64,000 nucleotides of DNA from Ridgeia piscesae (GCA_025642075.2 JAODUO010001087.1:89663-153662), one strand, 5' to 3'; counted from the stretch's first letter, positions 49,250-60,053 are shown. A program made the numbers and translations. Notes: generated by a model from the letters alone, not told the origin.

Positions 49250-49940
49250 TTTCGATGCGGTGTCACCGTGTTGTTCTCCTCTTGACATCCCTGTCGTCAG
49301 GGGTGAGGTTGGCCATGATGTCGTCGTCTGTTTCTTCGTCTTTTCTTTACTCACTTTTCTCAGGCTCCATTCTTTACCACCACTCTCCAACTCCTTCCAT
49401 TTGTTGCTGTCGTTCGCCATTCGCCTCCCAGTCTTTCCAGATCTCTCTTAATGCAGTCCTAACACATTCTCAGTCTTCTTCGCCTCATTTTCTTCCAATC
49501 TCTGAGCAGCTGATCTCTTTGCCAGTTTCTCATCTCACATTCTTCCACATTTCTTCTTAGCATTTCATTAACTCCAGCCTACGTTCTCATTTCGTCCATT
49601 CTTCTCTTATCCGCTCCATTCATTCCCAGGATTATATTTATCCAGTTATTTTCAGAAACCTGCACCTTCTGCTGTTTCTCTGTTAGTGCCGTCGTCTCTA
49701 TAAGCCATATATGTATGCATGGATAATATACGAGATAGTTGTCTATCTACCATCATCCTTTTGACTTTCTTCGTAGCGTTTGTCTCTGTTTCAATCCTTC
49801 TGCGAATTGCGATGTTCGATGTTCAAAACATATCGTTCCACCCACGTATACAACATTGTCTCTTTGCTTAAGCTTCTTCCCAGCCGTGTGCATTTCTAGC
49901 TCCTTTCTTTTCTGCCCCGCCCACATTTCATCCGTCTTCT
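49250..49940 (-). pseudogene. non-LTR reverse transcriptase 3' remnant in unit 2
   Basis: Paralogue of the remnant at 47090-47800 with more indels (loss of the NNAICSRI stretch around 49815). Same minus-strand orientation. Confidence 0.65.
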
Positions 49941-49944
49941 CCTG

Positions 49945-50150
49945 TAAAAAATATGTTCAGCTTCGGTCAACTAGTTCTGATTTACTTTTTCTTCCTAAAG
50001 TCAATACAAGTATTGGGACAAGGGTTTTTGCTGTTGGTGCCCCTACTCTTTGGAATAATGCTTTATTCTAATATTAAGTCAGTTGAATATATTGCTAAAT
50101 TCCGCCGTTATTTAAAGACATATCTTTACAACCTTGCCTATCCACCATAG
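49945..50150 (+). pseudogene. non-LTR ORF2 C-terminal end in unit 2
   Basis: Plus strand, RVFAVGAPTLWNNALF in one frame and SNIKSVEYIAKFRRYLKTYL then YNLAYPP and stop in the next: the APTLWNxLP and FKxxLKTYL ending of L2/CR1-like proteins with one frameshift. Confidence 0.7.
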
Positions 50151-50189
50151 CTCCCTAGTGTATCAATCAATCTGATGACAATGAGGTAC

Positions 50190-50590
50190 CACAATAACTA
50201 ATCCGACCGAGGGCGCTCTAACGCAACTAGGGTCTTTGTGCCGTCTTTTATCTTGACGTGTGTAAAATGCGGCACGGTTTTGCGGAACATTTTGCGGATC
50301 GCTTGTTTAAATCATCCTACAATCAGCTGTTGAACTCGCATGACTCTGAAGCCTCACACATAGGTAAATATGGATACAAATAGACATGTCCGTCAATGTG
50401 AAGGCATAATATGTACATTAATGTACATTTACAGCCGACGGAACGTCGACTGGTGGCCCGACGACAGGCGTGCTGGTTCGATGACGGAAAGGATGTTTAA
50501 AATCAACCCTTTTGTGGAACCCATTGAAATTGTTTATTGACTATGATATCGATCAACCCTTTTGTACTGATGCGCCTCTGAGCTTCGCAT
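50190..50590. repeat. spacer shared by both duplicated blocks
   Basis: GGTACCACAATAACTAATCC through CCTTTTGTACTGATGCGCCT is repeated at about 55022-55410 with few changes. It is not found after copy 1. No coding capacity. A shorter trace (CCTTTTATGTTGATGCGCCT) precedes copy 2 at about 48030. Confidence 0.8.
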
Positions 50591-50612
50591 AGCAATTAAG
50601 GAATTATTTATA

Positions 50613-50830
50613 TCACGTGACAACTAAAAACGTAACAATAAAATAAGATATCTTGTTTGCCATGGCAACGAGCAGTGGATTTCTAAACGTCTTTCAAACT
50701 GCCTTGTCTTCCGCTGGCTCCGACTTCGGGTAACATCAGAGGTCGTTGAAGCAAACATTCTGCCTTACCACCAAGAGCCAGCGGCTTTAAAAAGAACTCG
50801 TAGCAACACCGTAGAATAACACAACCAGCC
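50613..50830 (+). promoter_or_regulatory. promoter and 5' leader of BAF-like gene 3
   Basis: TCACGTGA at 50613-50620 and X-box TTGCCATGGCAAC at 50657-50669. The CRE-like site is lost (AAGATATCTTG instead). Leader inverted repeat CCGCTGGCTC (50711-50720) / GAGCCAGCGG (50775-50784). Confidence 0.6.
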
Positions 50831-51634
50831 ATGGCGAAATCACGGAAAGGCGGCAAAGGCGCCTGTATTGCAGACATCAAATTCGCAAATTCGAGGAAAT
50901 CGAAACTTTTTATCTGTGACAAGATGGCAGGCAAGACTGTGGAAGTCGTGGGAGGCATCAATGGCGTTCTGGGAAGGAGACTCAAGAAGGCTGGCTTCAA
51001 TAGCGCGGCGAAACTCAGCTGCAAAGTGCAACGAATGACGAAGCGCAAATACCTGCGTTACACGATGAAGGTATCACGCGTCCTAATGTTCTATGCCTTT
51101 TTAACAAAAGCGTGAAAATACTCGATAAGATAGATGCTAGATCCGTATTCGGTCAAATTTGTCCAAAACAAACAAAGCGTGTCATGTGAGTCAGTGCCGA
51201 GATTAGGCAGTTTATTATTACCAACACGCGTTAGAACACGATTTTTTAGTGACACGATTGTTAAACAGCACCAAATTTCCGGTGCATTTCCCAGAATCTT
51301 GATGCCGATATTACGTTTTCTTATATTAAGAGTTATTCCATGCGTCGGTTACGACTAACCAAGTATGAGTATGATACATGCGAGTTTTCTTAATTGATTC
51401 GCCTAAATCCAGGAAAGGCCTACACACGCGCCACGCGCACATGTGCACGCACACGAACTCGAACGAACGGAAAGGTTAGTCTCTCTCTTCAAATTACGCC
51501 ATAACCTATCATTCTCGTTCTGTTTGCAGAAATCCGGGTCAAATGTACGTTACGCCATGGACAGCTACGTCTCCACGAAGAACCATTGTGACCAGGTCAA
51601 GGATTGCAAGTGTGGGCGACGAAGACGACGATAG
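50831..51634 (+). CDS. BAF-like basic protein, copy 3 (type II)
   Basis: Exons 50831-51070 and 51530-51634, 114 residues. Shorter tail (MAKSRKGGKGACIADIKFAN), core KTVEVVGGINGVLGRRLKKA then GFNSAAKL, second half RYTMKKSGSNVRYAMDSYVS and a longer arginine end, DCKCGRRRRR. The intron (459 bp) is unrelated in sequence to that of copies 1, 2 and 4 except near its ends, and is shared only with copy 5. The poly(A) signal of the other copies is changed (GCTAATTCATTAC near 51820). It is intact and probably functional. Confidence 0.78.
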
Positions 51635-51719
51635 TCAATCTCTTCCGTCTGGCCGGTGGTAGCCATTGCTAATGGCGCGGACAAAAACAAATGACGTCAA
51701 CAATCGGTCGCAGTTCGAG

Positions 51720-52216
51720 AGAGACATGGCGTTCCCTCTGAAGAGTCCGTTTCCATGACAAAAATGTGTAAACGTTACCTCGAAATTATCGTTATTTAGT
51801 GCACCAAGTATCCAACTCATGTGATGCTAATTCATTACAAAGTTGCACTTAAATACGAAGAATGGCAGAATTGTAAATCGAATACACAACCACTGAAAGA
51901 TGACTTACGCTTTGTTCTATTAATGTAGATACGGTATCAACATGTGACCTGTGGTTAGATCGTAATGCGCAAACACTGCTAACAAAACATGTAGATGTAG
52001 GCCTATGTCAACATCATATGTTCAGATATATTTCGTATTTTACAGATTGAGTGAAAAACTAGCTGCAATATAATGTTATAATTTACAACTTGCAACAGCA
52101 GACCTGTGATTTTCTTTCTTCAAAACGAGAATATAGGAGTTAAATAATTGCGTAATTGTAAATCTTTATTATTTTCTTATATGTTTGTGATTGTACACGT
52201 TTAATATATATATTAT

Positions 52217-52300
<84 letters not shown>

Positions 52301-52855
52301 CATCATGACAATAATATCATAAAATGGGCCAGACAAGATTTCTGTCTGGCTTGGATAGTTACAAATCTGTTTTGCTTGTGTAAGCCTTTTGTAGTGTCAC
52401 TGCTCGAAGCCGTCAGACGGTGTCACTGTTTTGGATTAATTCACAGATTTACATGAATAATACTTAATAAGAAATGAAAAATGTTCGTTATTAATGTTTC
52501 ATCTCATTTTTTTATTTTATACTTTTTATTTTGTATGTAGATATTTTATAACTTAGTTTCGTGTTTCAAAAGCATACGAGATGAAAAATTAACAGCGACA
52601 TTTTTCATTTCTGTGTATTTTGTGTGACATGTTTCAGTAAAGGTTTTTTTTTTTAAATATAATATTATCTGATAAAAAAGGAATCATTATTTAATTTGCT
52701 ATTTCTAATTCGGCCAGAGAACCAATCAGCATCTCTACCCTATTCTGGGGCAAAGTCGTCCTGGCGGTAACATTGGCAGCGCATTAATTCTCCAGGCGGA
52801 TGACGGTCTAAAACGTGCGGCCACTTCATGGCGTCTGGTTAAGAGAGACTGTGTT
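51720..52855. repeat. block A tail, paralogous to 61173-62396
   Basis: From GGCGTTCCCTCTGAAGAG onward the sequence matches 61176 onward almost base for base, including the CATGTAGATGTAGGCCTATG stretch and TCAGACGGTGTCACTG. The two copies differ in the (AT)n tract (52201-52300) and in about 140 bp next to it in the other copy (61748-61890). It ends with a copy of the dispersed repeat at 52716-52850. Confidence 0.85.
52195..52301. repeat. (AT)n microsatellite
   Basis: About 100 bp of alternating AT with two interruptions. Confidence 0.97.
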
Positions 52856-52966
52856 AACTTCCACAGTGTCCCAGCACACCAGTCCAGTGTAGCTCTGCCG
52901 AAAGTAAACAAACCCGTAACGGCCTAACTAAAAACACCTGGCATAATAAATAAGGAATTTTTCTAA

Positions 52967-53187
52967 TCACGTGGAAACTTAAACGTAACAATAAAATAAG
53001 ACGTCATCGTATTTGCCATGGCAACAAACAGTTGGTTTCTAAACGTCTTTCAAACGGCTTTGTTTTCCGCTGGCTCCGACTTCGGGTAACATCAGAGGTC
53101 GTTGAAGCAAACATTCTGCCTTACCACCAAGAGCCAGCGGCTTAAAAAAAGAACTGTTAACAACACCGTACAACAACACAACCAGCC
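52967..53187 (+). promoter_or_regulatory. promoter and 5' leader of BAF-like gene 4
   Basis: E-box CACGTG kept (TCACGTGG at 52967-52974), CRE-like AAGACGTCATCG at about 52998-53009, X-box TTGCCATGGCAAC at 53013-53025, leader inverted repeat CCGCTGGCTC (53067-53076) / GAGCCAGCGG (53131-53140). Confidence 0.62.
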
Positions 53188-53700
53188 ATGGGGAAATCAC
53201 AGAAAGGCGGCTATGACAATAACACCGATTTCGCAACTTCGATGAAAGCGCAACGTTTTATTTGTAACAAGATGGCAGGCAAGAATGTGAAAGCCGTGGG
53301 AGGCATCAACGGCGCTCTGGGAAGGAGACTCGAGGATGCTGGCTTCGGTTGCGCGGATAAACTCAGCTGCAAGGTGAAGAAAATGACGAAGCGCAAATTC
53401 ATGCGTTATATGTTGAAGGTACTGTATTATGTTCGTGTTTACATATTATATTAATTTGGCGCAAATCGCGCACCTCAACGCTTTATGCCGTGTTAACAAA
53501 AACGTGAACAAATATTCGGTATATATTTATTTCATGATAAAGACAGACGGAAAGGTCTCATCACATATCGCCGTAATTTATCATTCTCGTTCCGTTTACA
53601 GACGGCTGGGGGAAACGTACGTCACGCCATGGATAGTTACGTCTCCGTGACGAACCATTGTCGCCAAGTCAAGGATTGCAAGTGCGGGCGCCGGCGATAG
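53188..53700 (+). CDS. BAF-like protein, copy 4 (tail reduced)
   Basis: Exons 53188-53418 and 53602-53700, 109 residues. The lysine-rich tail is replaced by MGKSQKGGYDNNTDFATSMK, so charge at the N-terminus is much lower. Core KNVKAVGGINGALGRRLEDA then GFGCADKL, second half FMRYMLKTAGGNVRHAMDSY, end CKCGRRR. Type I intron. The core resembles copy 1 more than copy 2 (LEDAGFGCA), while the flanks match block A, which hints at gene conversion. AATAAA at 53983-53988. Confidence 0.78.
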
Positions 53701-54099
53701 TGGACTTCTTCCATCTGGCCGGCGGTAGCCATTGCAATCGCGCGGACAAAACACCTTCAGTGACGTCAACAATCGGACGCAGTTACTTCAGACAACAGCG
53801 CGCCCCCGGGAAAGTCCGATTCAAAGACAAAAATGTGTAAACGTTACCTCGAAAATGTCGATATTTCACGAAAGGAAGTCCTCGCTTACTACAGAAAAGA
53901 AGGCTGTTTACAACATGCAAACAGAGTACAGTTTCGTCGTATTAACGGTGATATGCGTTAAATATCCAACTCGTGTGATGCTAATAAATTACCAAAGACG
54001 CACTTAAAAGCGAAGAATGGCAGAATTGTAAATCGAATACACCACCATTGAAAGACGAATTACGCTTTGTTCTATATATTTCGATGCGGCGTCACCGTG

Positions 54100-54785
54100 C
54101 TGTTCTCCTCTTGGCATCCCTGTCGTCAGGGGTGAGGTTGGCCATGATGTCGTCGTCTGTTTCTTCGTGTTTTCTTTACTCACTTTTCTCAGCCTCCATT
54201 TTTTACCACCACTCTCCAACTCCTTCCATTTGTTGCTGTCGTTCGCCATTCGCCTCCCAGTCTTTCCAGATCTCTCTTAATGCAGTCCTCCTAACACATT
54301 CTCAATCTTACTCGCCTCATTCTCTTCCAGTCTCTGAGCAGCTGATCTCTTTGCCAGTTTCTCATCTCACATTATTCCACATTTCTTCTTAAAATGTCAA
54401 TAACTCCAGCCTCCATTCTCAGTTCGTCCATTCTTCTCTTATCCGCTCCATTCATTCCCAGGATTATTCTTATCCAGTTGTTTTCAGAAACATGCACCTT
54501 CTGCTGTTTTTCTGTTAGTGCCGTCGTCTCTATAAGCCATACATGTATGCATGGATAATATACGAGATAGTTGTCTATCTCCCACCATCCCTTCGACTTT
54601 CTTCATAGCGTTTGTGTCTGTTTCAATTCTACTGCGAATTGCGATGTTTAAACTGCCATCCCCACATATCGTTGCACCCGCGTATACAACATTGTTGCTT
54701 TGCTTAAGCTTCTTCCCAGCCGTGTGCATTTCTAGCTCTTTTCTTTTCTGCCCCGCCCATATTTCATCCGTTTTCTCCTGTAAAA
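54100..54785 (-). pseudogene. non-LTR reverse transcriptase 3' remnant in unit 4
   Basis: Paralogue of the remnants in units 1 and 2: minus strand MHTAGKKLKQSNNVVYAGAT, GDGSLNIAIRSRIETDTNAM, and at 54249-54100 NDSNKWKELESGGKKW. Frames broken. Confidence 0.68.
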
Positions 54786-54789
54786 ATAT

Positions 54790-54985
54790 GTTCGGCTTCG
54801 GTCAACTATTTCTGATTTACTTTTTGTTCCTAAAGTCAATACTAGTATTGGGACAAGGGTTTTTGCTGTTGGTGCCTCTACTCTTTGGAATAATACTTCC
54901 TTCTAATATTAAGTCAGTTGAATATTTTGCTAAATTCCGCCGTCATTTAAAGACATATCTTTTCAACCTTGCCTATCCACCATAG
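54790..54985 (+). pseudogene. non-LTR ORF2 C-terminal end in unit 4
   Basis: Paralogue of 49945-50150, ending KSVEYFAKFRRHLKTYLFNL then AYPP and a stop at 54983-54985. Confidence 0.65.
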
Positions 54986-55446
54986 AGCTTCCTAATGTAT
55001 CAATTAATCTGATGACAATGAGGTACCACAATAACTAATCCGACTGAGGGCGCTCTAACGCATCTAGGGTCTTTATGCCGTCTTCTTGACGTGTGTAAAA
55101 TGCGGCACGGTTTTGCGGAACATTTTGCGGATCGCTTGTTTAAATCATCCTACAATCAGCTGTTGAACTCGCATGACTATGAAGCCTCACGCATAGCTAA
55201 ATATAGATACAATTAGACATGTCCGACACTGTGAAGACATAATATGTACATTAATGTACATTTACCGCCGATGGAACGTCGATTGGTGGCCCGACGACAG
55301 GCGTGCTGGCTCGGTGCCGGAAAGGATGTTTAAAATCAACCCTTTTGTGGAACCCCATTGAAATTGTTTATTGACTATGATATCGATCAACCCTTTTGTA
55401 CTGATGCGCCTCTGAGCTTCGCATAGCAAATAAGGAATTATTTATA

Positions 55447-55659
55447 TCACGTGACAACTAAAAACGTAACAATAAAATATCTTGTTAGCCATGGCAACGA
55501 GCAGTGGATTTCTAAACGTCTTTCAAACTGCCTTGTCTTCCGCTGGCTCCGACTTCGGGTAACATCAGAGGTCGTTGAAGCAAACATTCTGCCTTACCAC
55601 CAAGAGCCAGCGGTTTAAAAAAGAACTCGTAGCAACACCGTAGAATAACCCAGCCAGCC
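55447..55659 (+). promoter_or_regulatory. promoter and 5' leader of BAF-like copy 5
   Basis: TCACGTGA at 55447-55454, CRE-like site lost as in copy 3, X-box slightly changed (TTAGCCATGGCAAC at about 55485-55498), leader inverted repeat CCGCTGGCTC (55540-55549) / GAGCCAGCGG (55604-55613). Confidence 0.55.
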
Positions 55660-56453
55660 ATGGCGAAATCACGGAAAGGCGGCAAAGGCGCCTGTATTGC
55701 AAAGACATCAAATTCGCAAATTCGAGGAAATCGAACCTTTTTATCTGTGACAAGATAGCAGGCAAGACTGTGGAAGCCGTGGGAGGCATCAACGGCGCTC
55801 TGGGAAGGAGACTCAAGAAGGCTGGCTTCAATAGCGCGTTGAAACTCAGCTGCAAAGTGCAACGAATGACGAAGCGCAAATACCTGCGTTACACGATGAA
55901 GGTATCACGCGTCCTAATGTTCTATGCCTTTTTGAACAAAAGCGTGAAAATACTCGATAAGATAGATTGTAGATCCGTACTCGGTCAAATTTGTTCAAAA
56001 CAAACAAAGCGTGTCATGTGAGTCAGTGCGAGATTAGGCAGTTTATTATTACCAACACGCGTTAGAACACGATTTTTTAATGACACGATTGTTAAACAGC
56101 GCCAAATGTCCGGTGCTTTCCCAAGAATCTTGATGCCGATATTACGTTTTCTTCTGTTAAGAGTTATTCCGTGTGTCGGTTACGACTAACCAAGTATGAG
56201 TATGATACATGCGAGCTTTCTTAATTGATTCGCCTAAATCCAGGAAAGGCCTACACACGCGCCACGCGCACACGCGCACGCACACGAACTCGAACGAACG
56301 GAAAGGTTAGTCTCTCTCTTCAAATTACGCCATAACCTATCATTCTCGTTCTGTTTGCAGAAATCCGGGTCAAATGTACGTTATTCCATGGACAGCTACG
56401 TCTCCATGAAGAACCATTGTGACCAGGTCAAGGATTGCAAGTGTGGGCGATGA
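55660..56453 (+). pseudogene. BAF-like copy 5, frameshifted
   Basis: Exon-like segments 55660-55901 and 56361-56453, paralogous to copy 3. A 2-bp insertion near 55698 (TGTATTGCAAAGACATC against TGTATTGCAGACATC in copy 3) shifts the frame after 13 codons, and the shifted frame stops in exon 1. Downstream the original frame stays open through the core, with a few changes (KIAGK for KMAGK, ALKL for AAKL). In exon 2 the arginine tail is cut by TGA at 56451-56453. Splice sites and promoter are retained, so it may still be transcribed. Initiation at the downstream GTG or ATG is unlikely to give a working protein. Confidence 0.8.
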
Positions 56454-56978
56454 ATACGACCATAGTCGATCTCTTCCGGTAGCCATTGCTAATGGCGCGG
56501 ACAAAACAAGTGACGTCAACAATCGGACGCAGTTCGAGAGAGACATGGGGCGTATTCTATTTGCAGTCCGCGGAGACCGCGGACGCGGAGAATGAGGAGA
56601 CGGTGAAAAAGAATAGACTTCGGAGAAGGTCGGAGACGTTCGAGACGCATAGCAACCAGCATAGCAACCAGCGCGTTTAAAGATGGACGGAAACGCAGCC
56701 GTGGCGTTACTGTGAAATGATTTATTTTCGACAAATGATGATGATCATCAACATCATGCCATCGATCAATACGCTGATGAGTTATCATCAGCCGCGTTGA
56801 TATTGTAAGTTGTATTTCGTAAATTATGAAGGGTTATTTTAACAAATAAACACTTGTTTTCATTTTGTGGGCGTGGGCCCGCGGCACAACTGTGACCTTG
56901 GCCGGCTTGGCTTTTTGGCTCGCTATGGAGTTGGTTGTGTTGTTTGCATAATGGAATACTTATTTAATATGGTCTATT

Positions 56979-56983
<5 letters not shown>

Positions 56984-57039
<56 letters not shown>

Positions 57040-57042
57040 TTA
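56984..57042. repeat. (AT)n microsatellite
   Basis: AT dinucleotide tract inside Harbinger copy B, next to the start of homology with copy A. Confidence 0.95.
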
Positions 57043-57253
57043 CACCAGAAAGAAATATGTAAATTCATTTTATACTTTACCAGTGTTATGCATATGAATA
57101 TCCATGTTTATTTGTAAATATATGCTGACACATAGTAACACAACAACTGGTAAACATGCATTGTCTATAAAACACTTCCAAAGACAAATTGTTTACCCTG
57201 CTTCTTCACATCCTTATACATATTTTACTTTATCATCATTGCATATATAGTTT

Positions 57254-57256
<3 letters not shown>

Positions 57257-57319
<63 letters not shown>
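57257..57319. repeat. (AT)n microsatellite
   Basis: AT dinucleotide tract inside Harbinger copy B; the matching point of copy A (about 45080) has only a short TATATA run, so the tract expanded after the copies separated. Confidence 0.95.
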
Positions 57320-57320
<1 letters not shown>

Positions 57321-57419
57321 GCCCGTCTCTTGATGTAAGTTGTAACTGGCATACTATATAATTATATTTTGCTTAAATAAACTGTTCCTCTAAAACAGGT
57401 TACGTGATGACCATCACCG

Positions 57420-57542
57420 AATGCAACATACGTAATGCCACATTACTTGCCTGCTGACTTCATTGCCGTGTTCCGCATGAGGCCAAGTACATTCCAGGTG
57501 GTGCTGCATTTACTTGGTGCAGTGACCATCCCCGGGTGCTGA
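57420..57542 (+). pseudogene. Harbinger transposase N-terminal fragment, copy B
   Basis: NATYVMPHYLPADFIAVFRM then RPSTFQVVLHLLGAVTIPGC and stop (57540-57542). FRMxPSTFxxxLxLLG is typical of the segment before the nuclease domain. A plausible acceptor (TAAAACAG at 57391-57398) precedes it, but TGA at 57408 is in the same frame, so it is broken. Confidence 0.6.
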
Positions 57543-58609
57543 TTATGTAGCATTTTTGTATATCATTATTGTTCAAAACTACTTTATCTTGTGTTTACTT
57601 CATTTACTATGTCTCCTACTTTACTGTTGAATGTGCAGTCAGTGACATGCGCCTGATTTCTTGGTCATAATAACTTCTTTTGTAATATTGTGCAATGTTG
57701 TACTTTTGTTTTTATGCAACATTATCTACTGTTCAGCATGTTATAAAAATAGTGTTGTAACATTATGCACTTTTAAATTACCTCACTATTGTTATGTTGT
57801 AGAGATTCGCAATGTGTTTCAGTCCACATACATTTCTGTTGTGCTATAGATTGCATATAAATAACTTTATCTTTTATTGTATTCTTATTATTATACATAC
57901 TATTGTAATCGTGGAATAATATGTCATTCATGTAGATATGTATATGAATAAATATTCTTCGTTGTAGTGTATTTGTCACTGTAAAGCATAAAACAATTGT
58001 GTAAGCTGATAATTTTTATTATAGAATTTGTTGTAATATAAATGCTATAATAACATTGTTTTAAACATGAATGCACATTAGCATATGTATCATACTTAGT
58101 ATGAAGGAACATGAGCAATAAACATACGTAAACACCTGTAGTCAGTCATTGTGTGATAAATTCCGTACAAGGTTTTAATGTTTTGCACATTAATACCATA
58201 CAAATGTGAACCCAACAGTAATTACTTTTACATATTCTTATTAAGTAAGCCTGAAACATGTAAAACAACAATTCGCATGTCACATATTAAAAAACTAATA
58301 ATACCATCATAGTCAATCCTTCACAATGGTAAGGTACATATTGTAGGAACAAATCACTGTATTAATACTGATTTATTAAACCAATGGTACAAACCAAAAT
58401 AATACAGAAAAATGTCAAAACAAGATATATACTAAACCATAAGACCTTTAAAAAAACATATATTAACCATTATAACATGTAAATGATAAAGATAAACTGT
58501 TAATGCTTTCCTACATAAAAACCTCGCAACTATACCAGTATCTCCAACATACACTAAATGTAAAACTACACATGTATCATTACTACTTGCATACATTTTA
58601 CATATATGG

Positions 58610-58735
58610 CTATGTCCGGGGGAATATCAAATCCAATTCACATCCTGTAGTGTCTAACAGGTACTCTTCAATATCATGACAAAGGCTATGAGCGTGTTGT
58701 TGTTGCATGGAACAAATGTACTTGTGCAAGGACAC
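58610..58735 (-). pseudogene. Harbinger accessory protein C-terminal fragment, copy B
   Basis: Minus strand: SLHKYICSMQQQHAHSLCHD then IEEYLLDTTGCELDLIFPRT and TAG (complement of 58610-58612). Equals the fragment in copy A at 43684-43746. Lies downstream of the Myb/SANT-like remnant on the same strand. Confidence 0.45.
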
Positions 58736-58779
58736 CTGGCCCTGGCCTTCCACTTAGAAGTTTGCAAATTATTAGAAGA

Positions 58780-58874
58780 AGCATGTACATGTACATGTAC
58801 ATGTACATATATATATTGAATTTTGCAAATTGTATTCTATCTATGACAAACTATTTGTAAATAATAATTTTAAA

Positions 58875-58947
<73 letters not shown>

Positions 58948-59013
58948 AATTTTGCAAATTGTATCTATATATGACAACATTTGTAATAATAATTTTAAAT
59001 GCATATATATAAT

Positions 59014-59074
<61 letters not shown>

Positions 59075-59090
59075 CATATATATATTACAT
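58780..59090. repeat. (GTACAT)n and (AT)n tracts with a duplicated 60-bp spacer
   Basis: GTACAT repeats (58785-58808), AT tract (58878-58945) and a second AT tract (59008-59090). TTGAATTTTGCAAATTGTAT and ATAATTTTAAATGCATATAT occur twice (58816-58880 and 58945-59005), so the block was duplicated in tandem. Confidence 0.9.
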
Positions 59091-59257
59091 CCAGGTGTAG
59101 CAACATTTAACAACCATGTTCCCTAGTTTCTAAATTGTGTAAAAACACTGACATCAAGAATATTTTCAGTATTTGTTTTCACAATTTGTTTCATGTTCAG
59201 TGTTATGCTTCATAATGGCTTACATATAATATGGGAGCATGAAGATAAAATGGAAAC

Positions 59258-59574
59258 TAAGGTGCACAAAATCCATCTTGGCAGTTTGTAGTGCATGTCT
59301 TGAAGTACATGTCCTCCAAATTTGGAGTTAATCTGCCTTCCAGTTTTCCAAGGATTTGTCTAGTGCCTTGTCCAAATTTTTGGTTGTTTTCTTTGACCAG
59401 TTTATAAGAAGACACCAGTGTCTTTCACCTACCACGTAATTGTTTGGGTGTGAATATGTACCCATTTAGTTTCATGATGTTTTCAATCCCCTTCCACATG
59501 CCACTGTGGCATGAGCTTTTCGTCATGTTCTCGTGGATGATATCAATCAGCTGTTTGGTTGCCGCACTGGTCCA
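59258..59574 (-). pseudogene. Harbinger Myb/SANT-like DNA-binding protein remnant
   Basis: Minus strand: WTSAATKQLIDIIHENMTKS, CHSGMWKGIENIMKLNGYIF, TPKQLRGR, then a TGA (59425-59427) where the trihelix family has Trp, then KTLVSSYKLVKENNQKFGQG and TRQILGKLEGRLTPNLEDMY, stop at about 59258. The pattern W-(x25)-W-x-I-(x)-GY-xTPxQLxGRW-xLxxxYK is the Myb/SANT-like (trihelix) domain encoded by PIF-Harbinger elements, which helps the transposase reach the nucleus and bind DNA. Only one stop interrupts the domain. A possible first exon (MPDGQ then GTAAAG) lies at 60501-60487 and the probable C-terminus at 58735-58610. Confidence 0.72.
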
Positions 59575-59802
59575 CACTGTGCATGCATGCAGAATACATT
59601 TCACAGTGTTTACTTATAGCTAAACACACTGTTCAAATTATGCATTTTGTATTCACAATTCAGCATATTGACAGAATTTTTTACAATGTGATCATATTTT
59701 ATTACATATTTCAAAGATGAGTTTATTATCCAAAACTGTGCCTAGATGTTTATACTCATTAACTACTTTCTCGTATATTCAATCATATGTGTCAGTCAAT
59801 GA

Positions 59803-60053
<251 letters not shown>

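Larger units (their letters stand above)
48050..52855 (+). repeat. segmental duplication, block A (BAF-like copies 2 and 3)
   Basis: The block holds BAF-like gene 2, its retrotransposon remnants, a shared spacer (50190-50590), BAF-like gene 3 and a tail (51720-52855). The same order occurs in block B (52945-62396): gene 4, remnants, spacer (55020-55430), gene 5 and the tail at 61173-62396, interrupted only by the Harbinger insertion 56548-61172. Both genes and spacers are collinear, so one duplication made both pairs. Confidence 0.85.
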
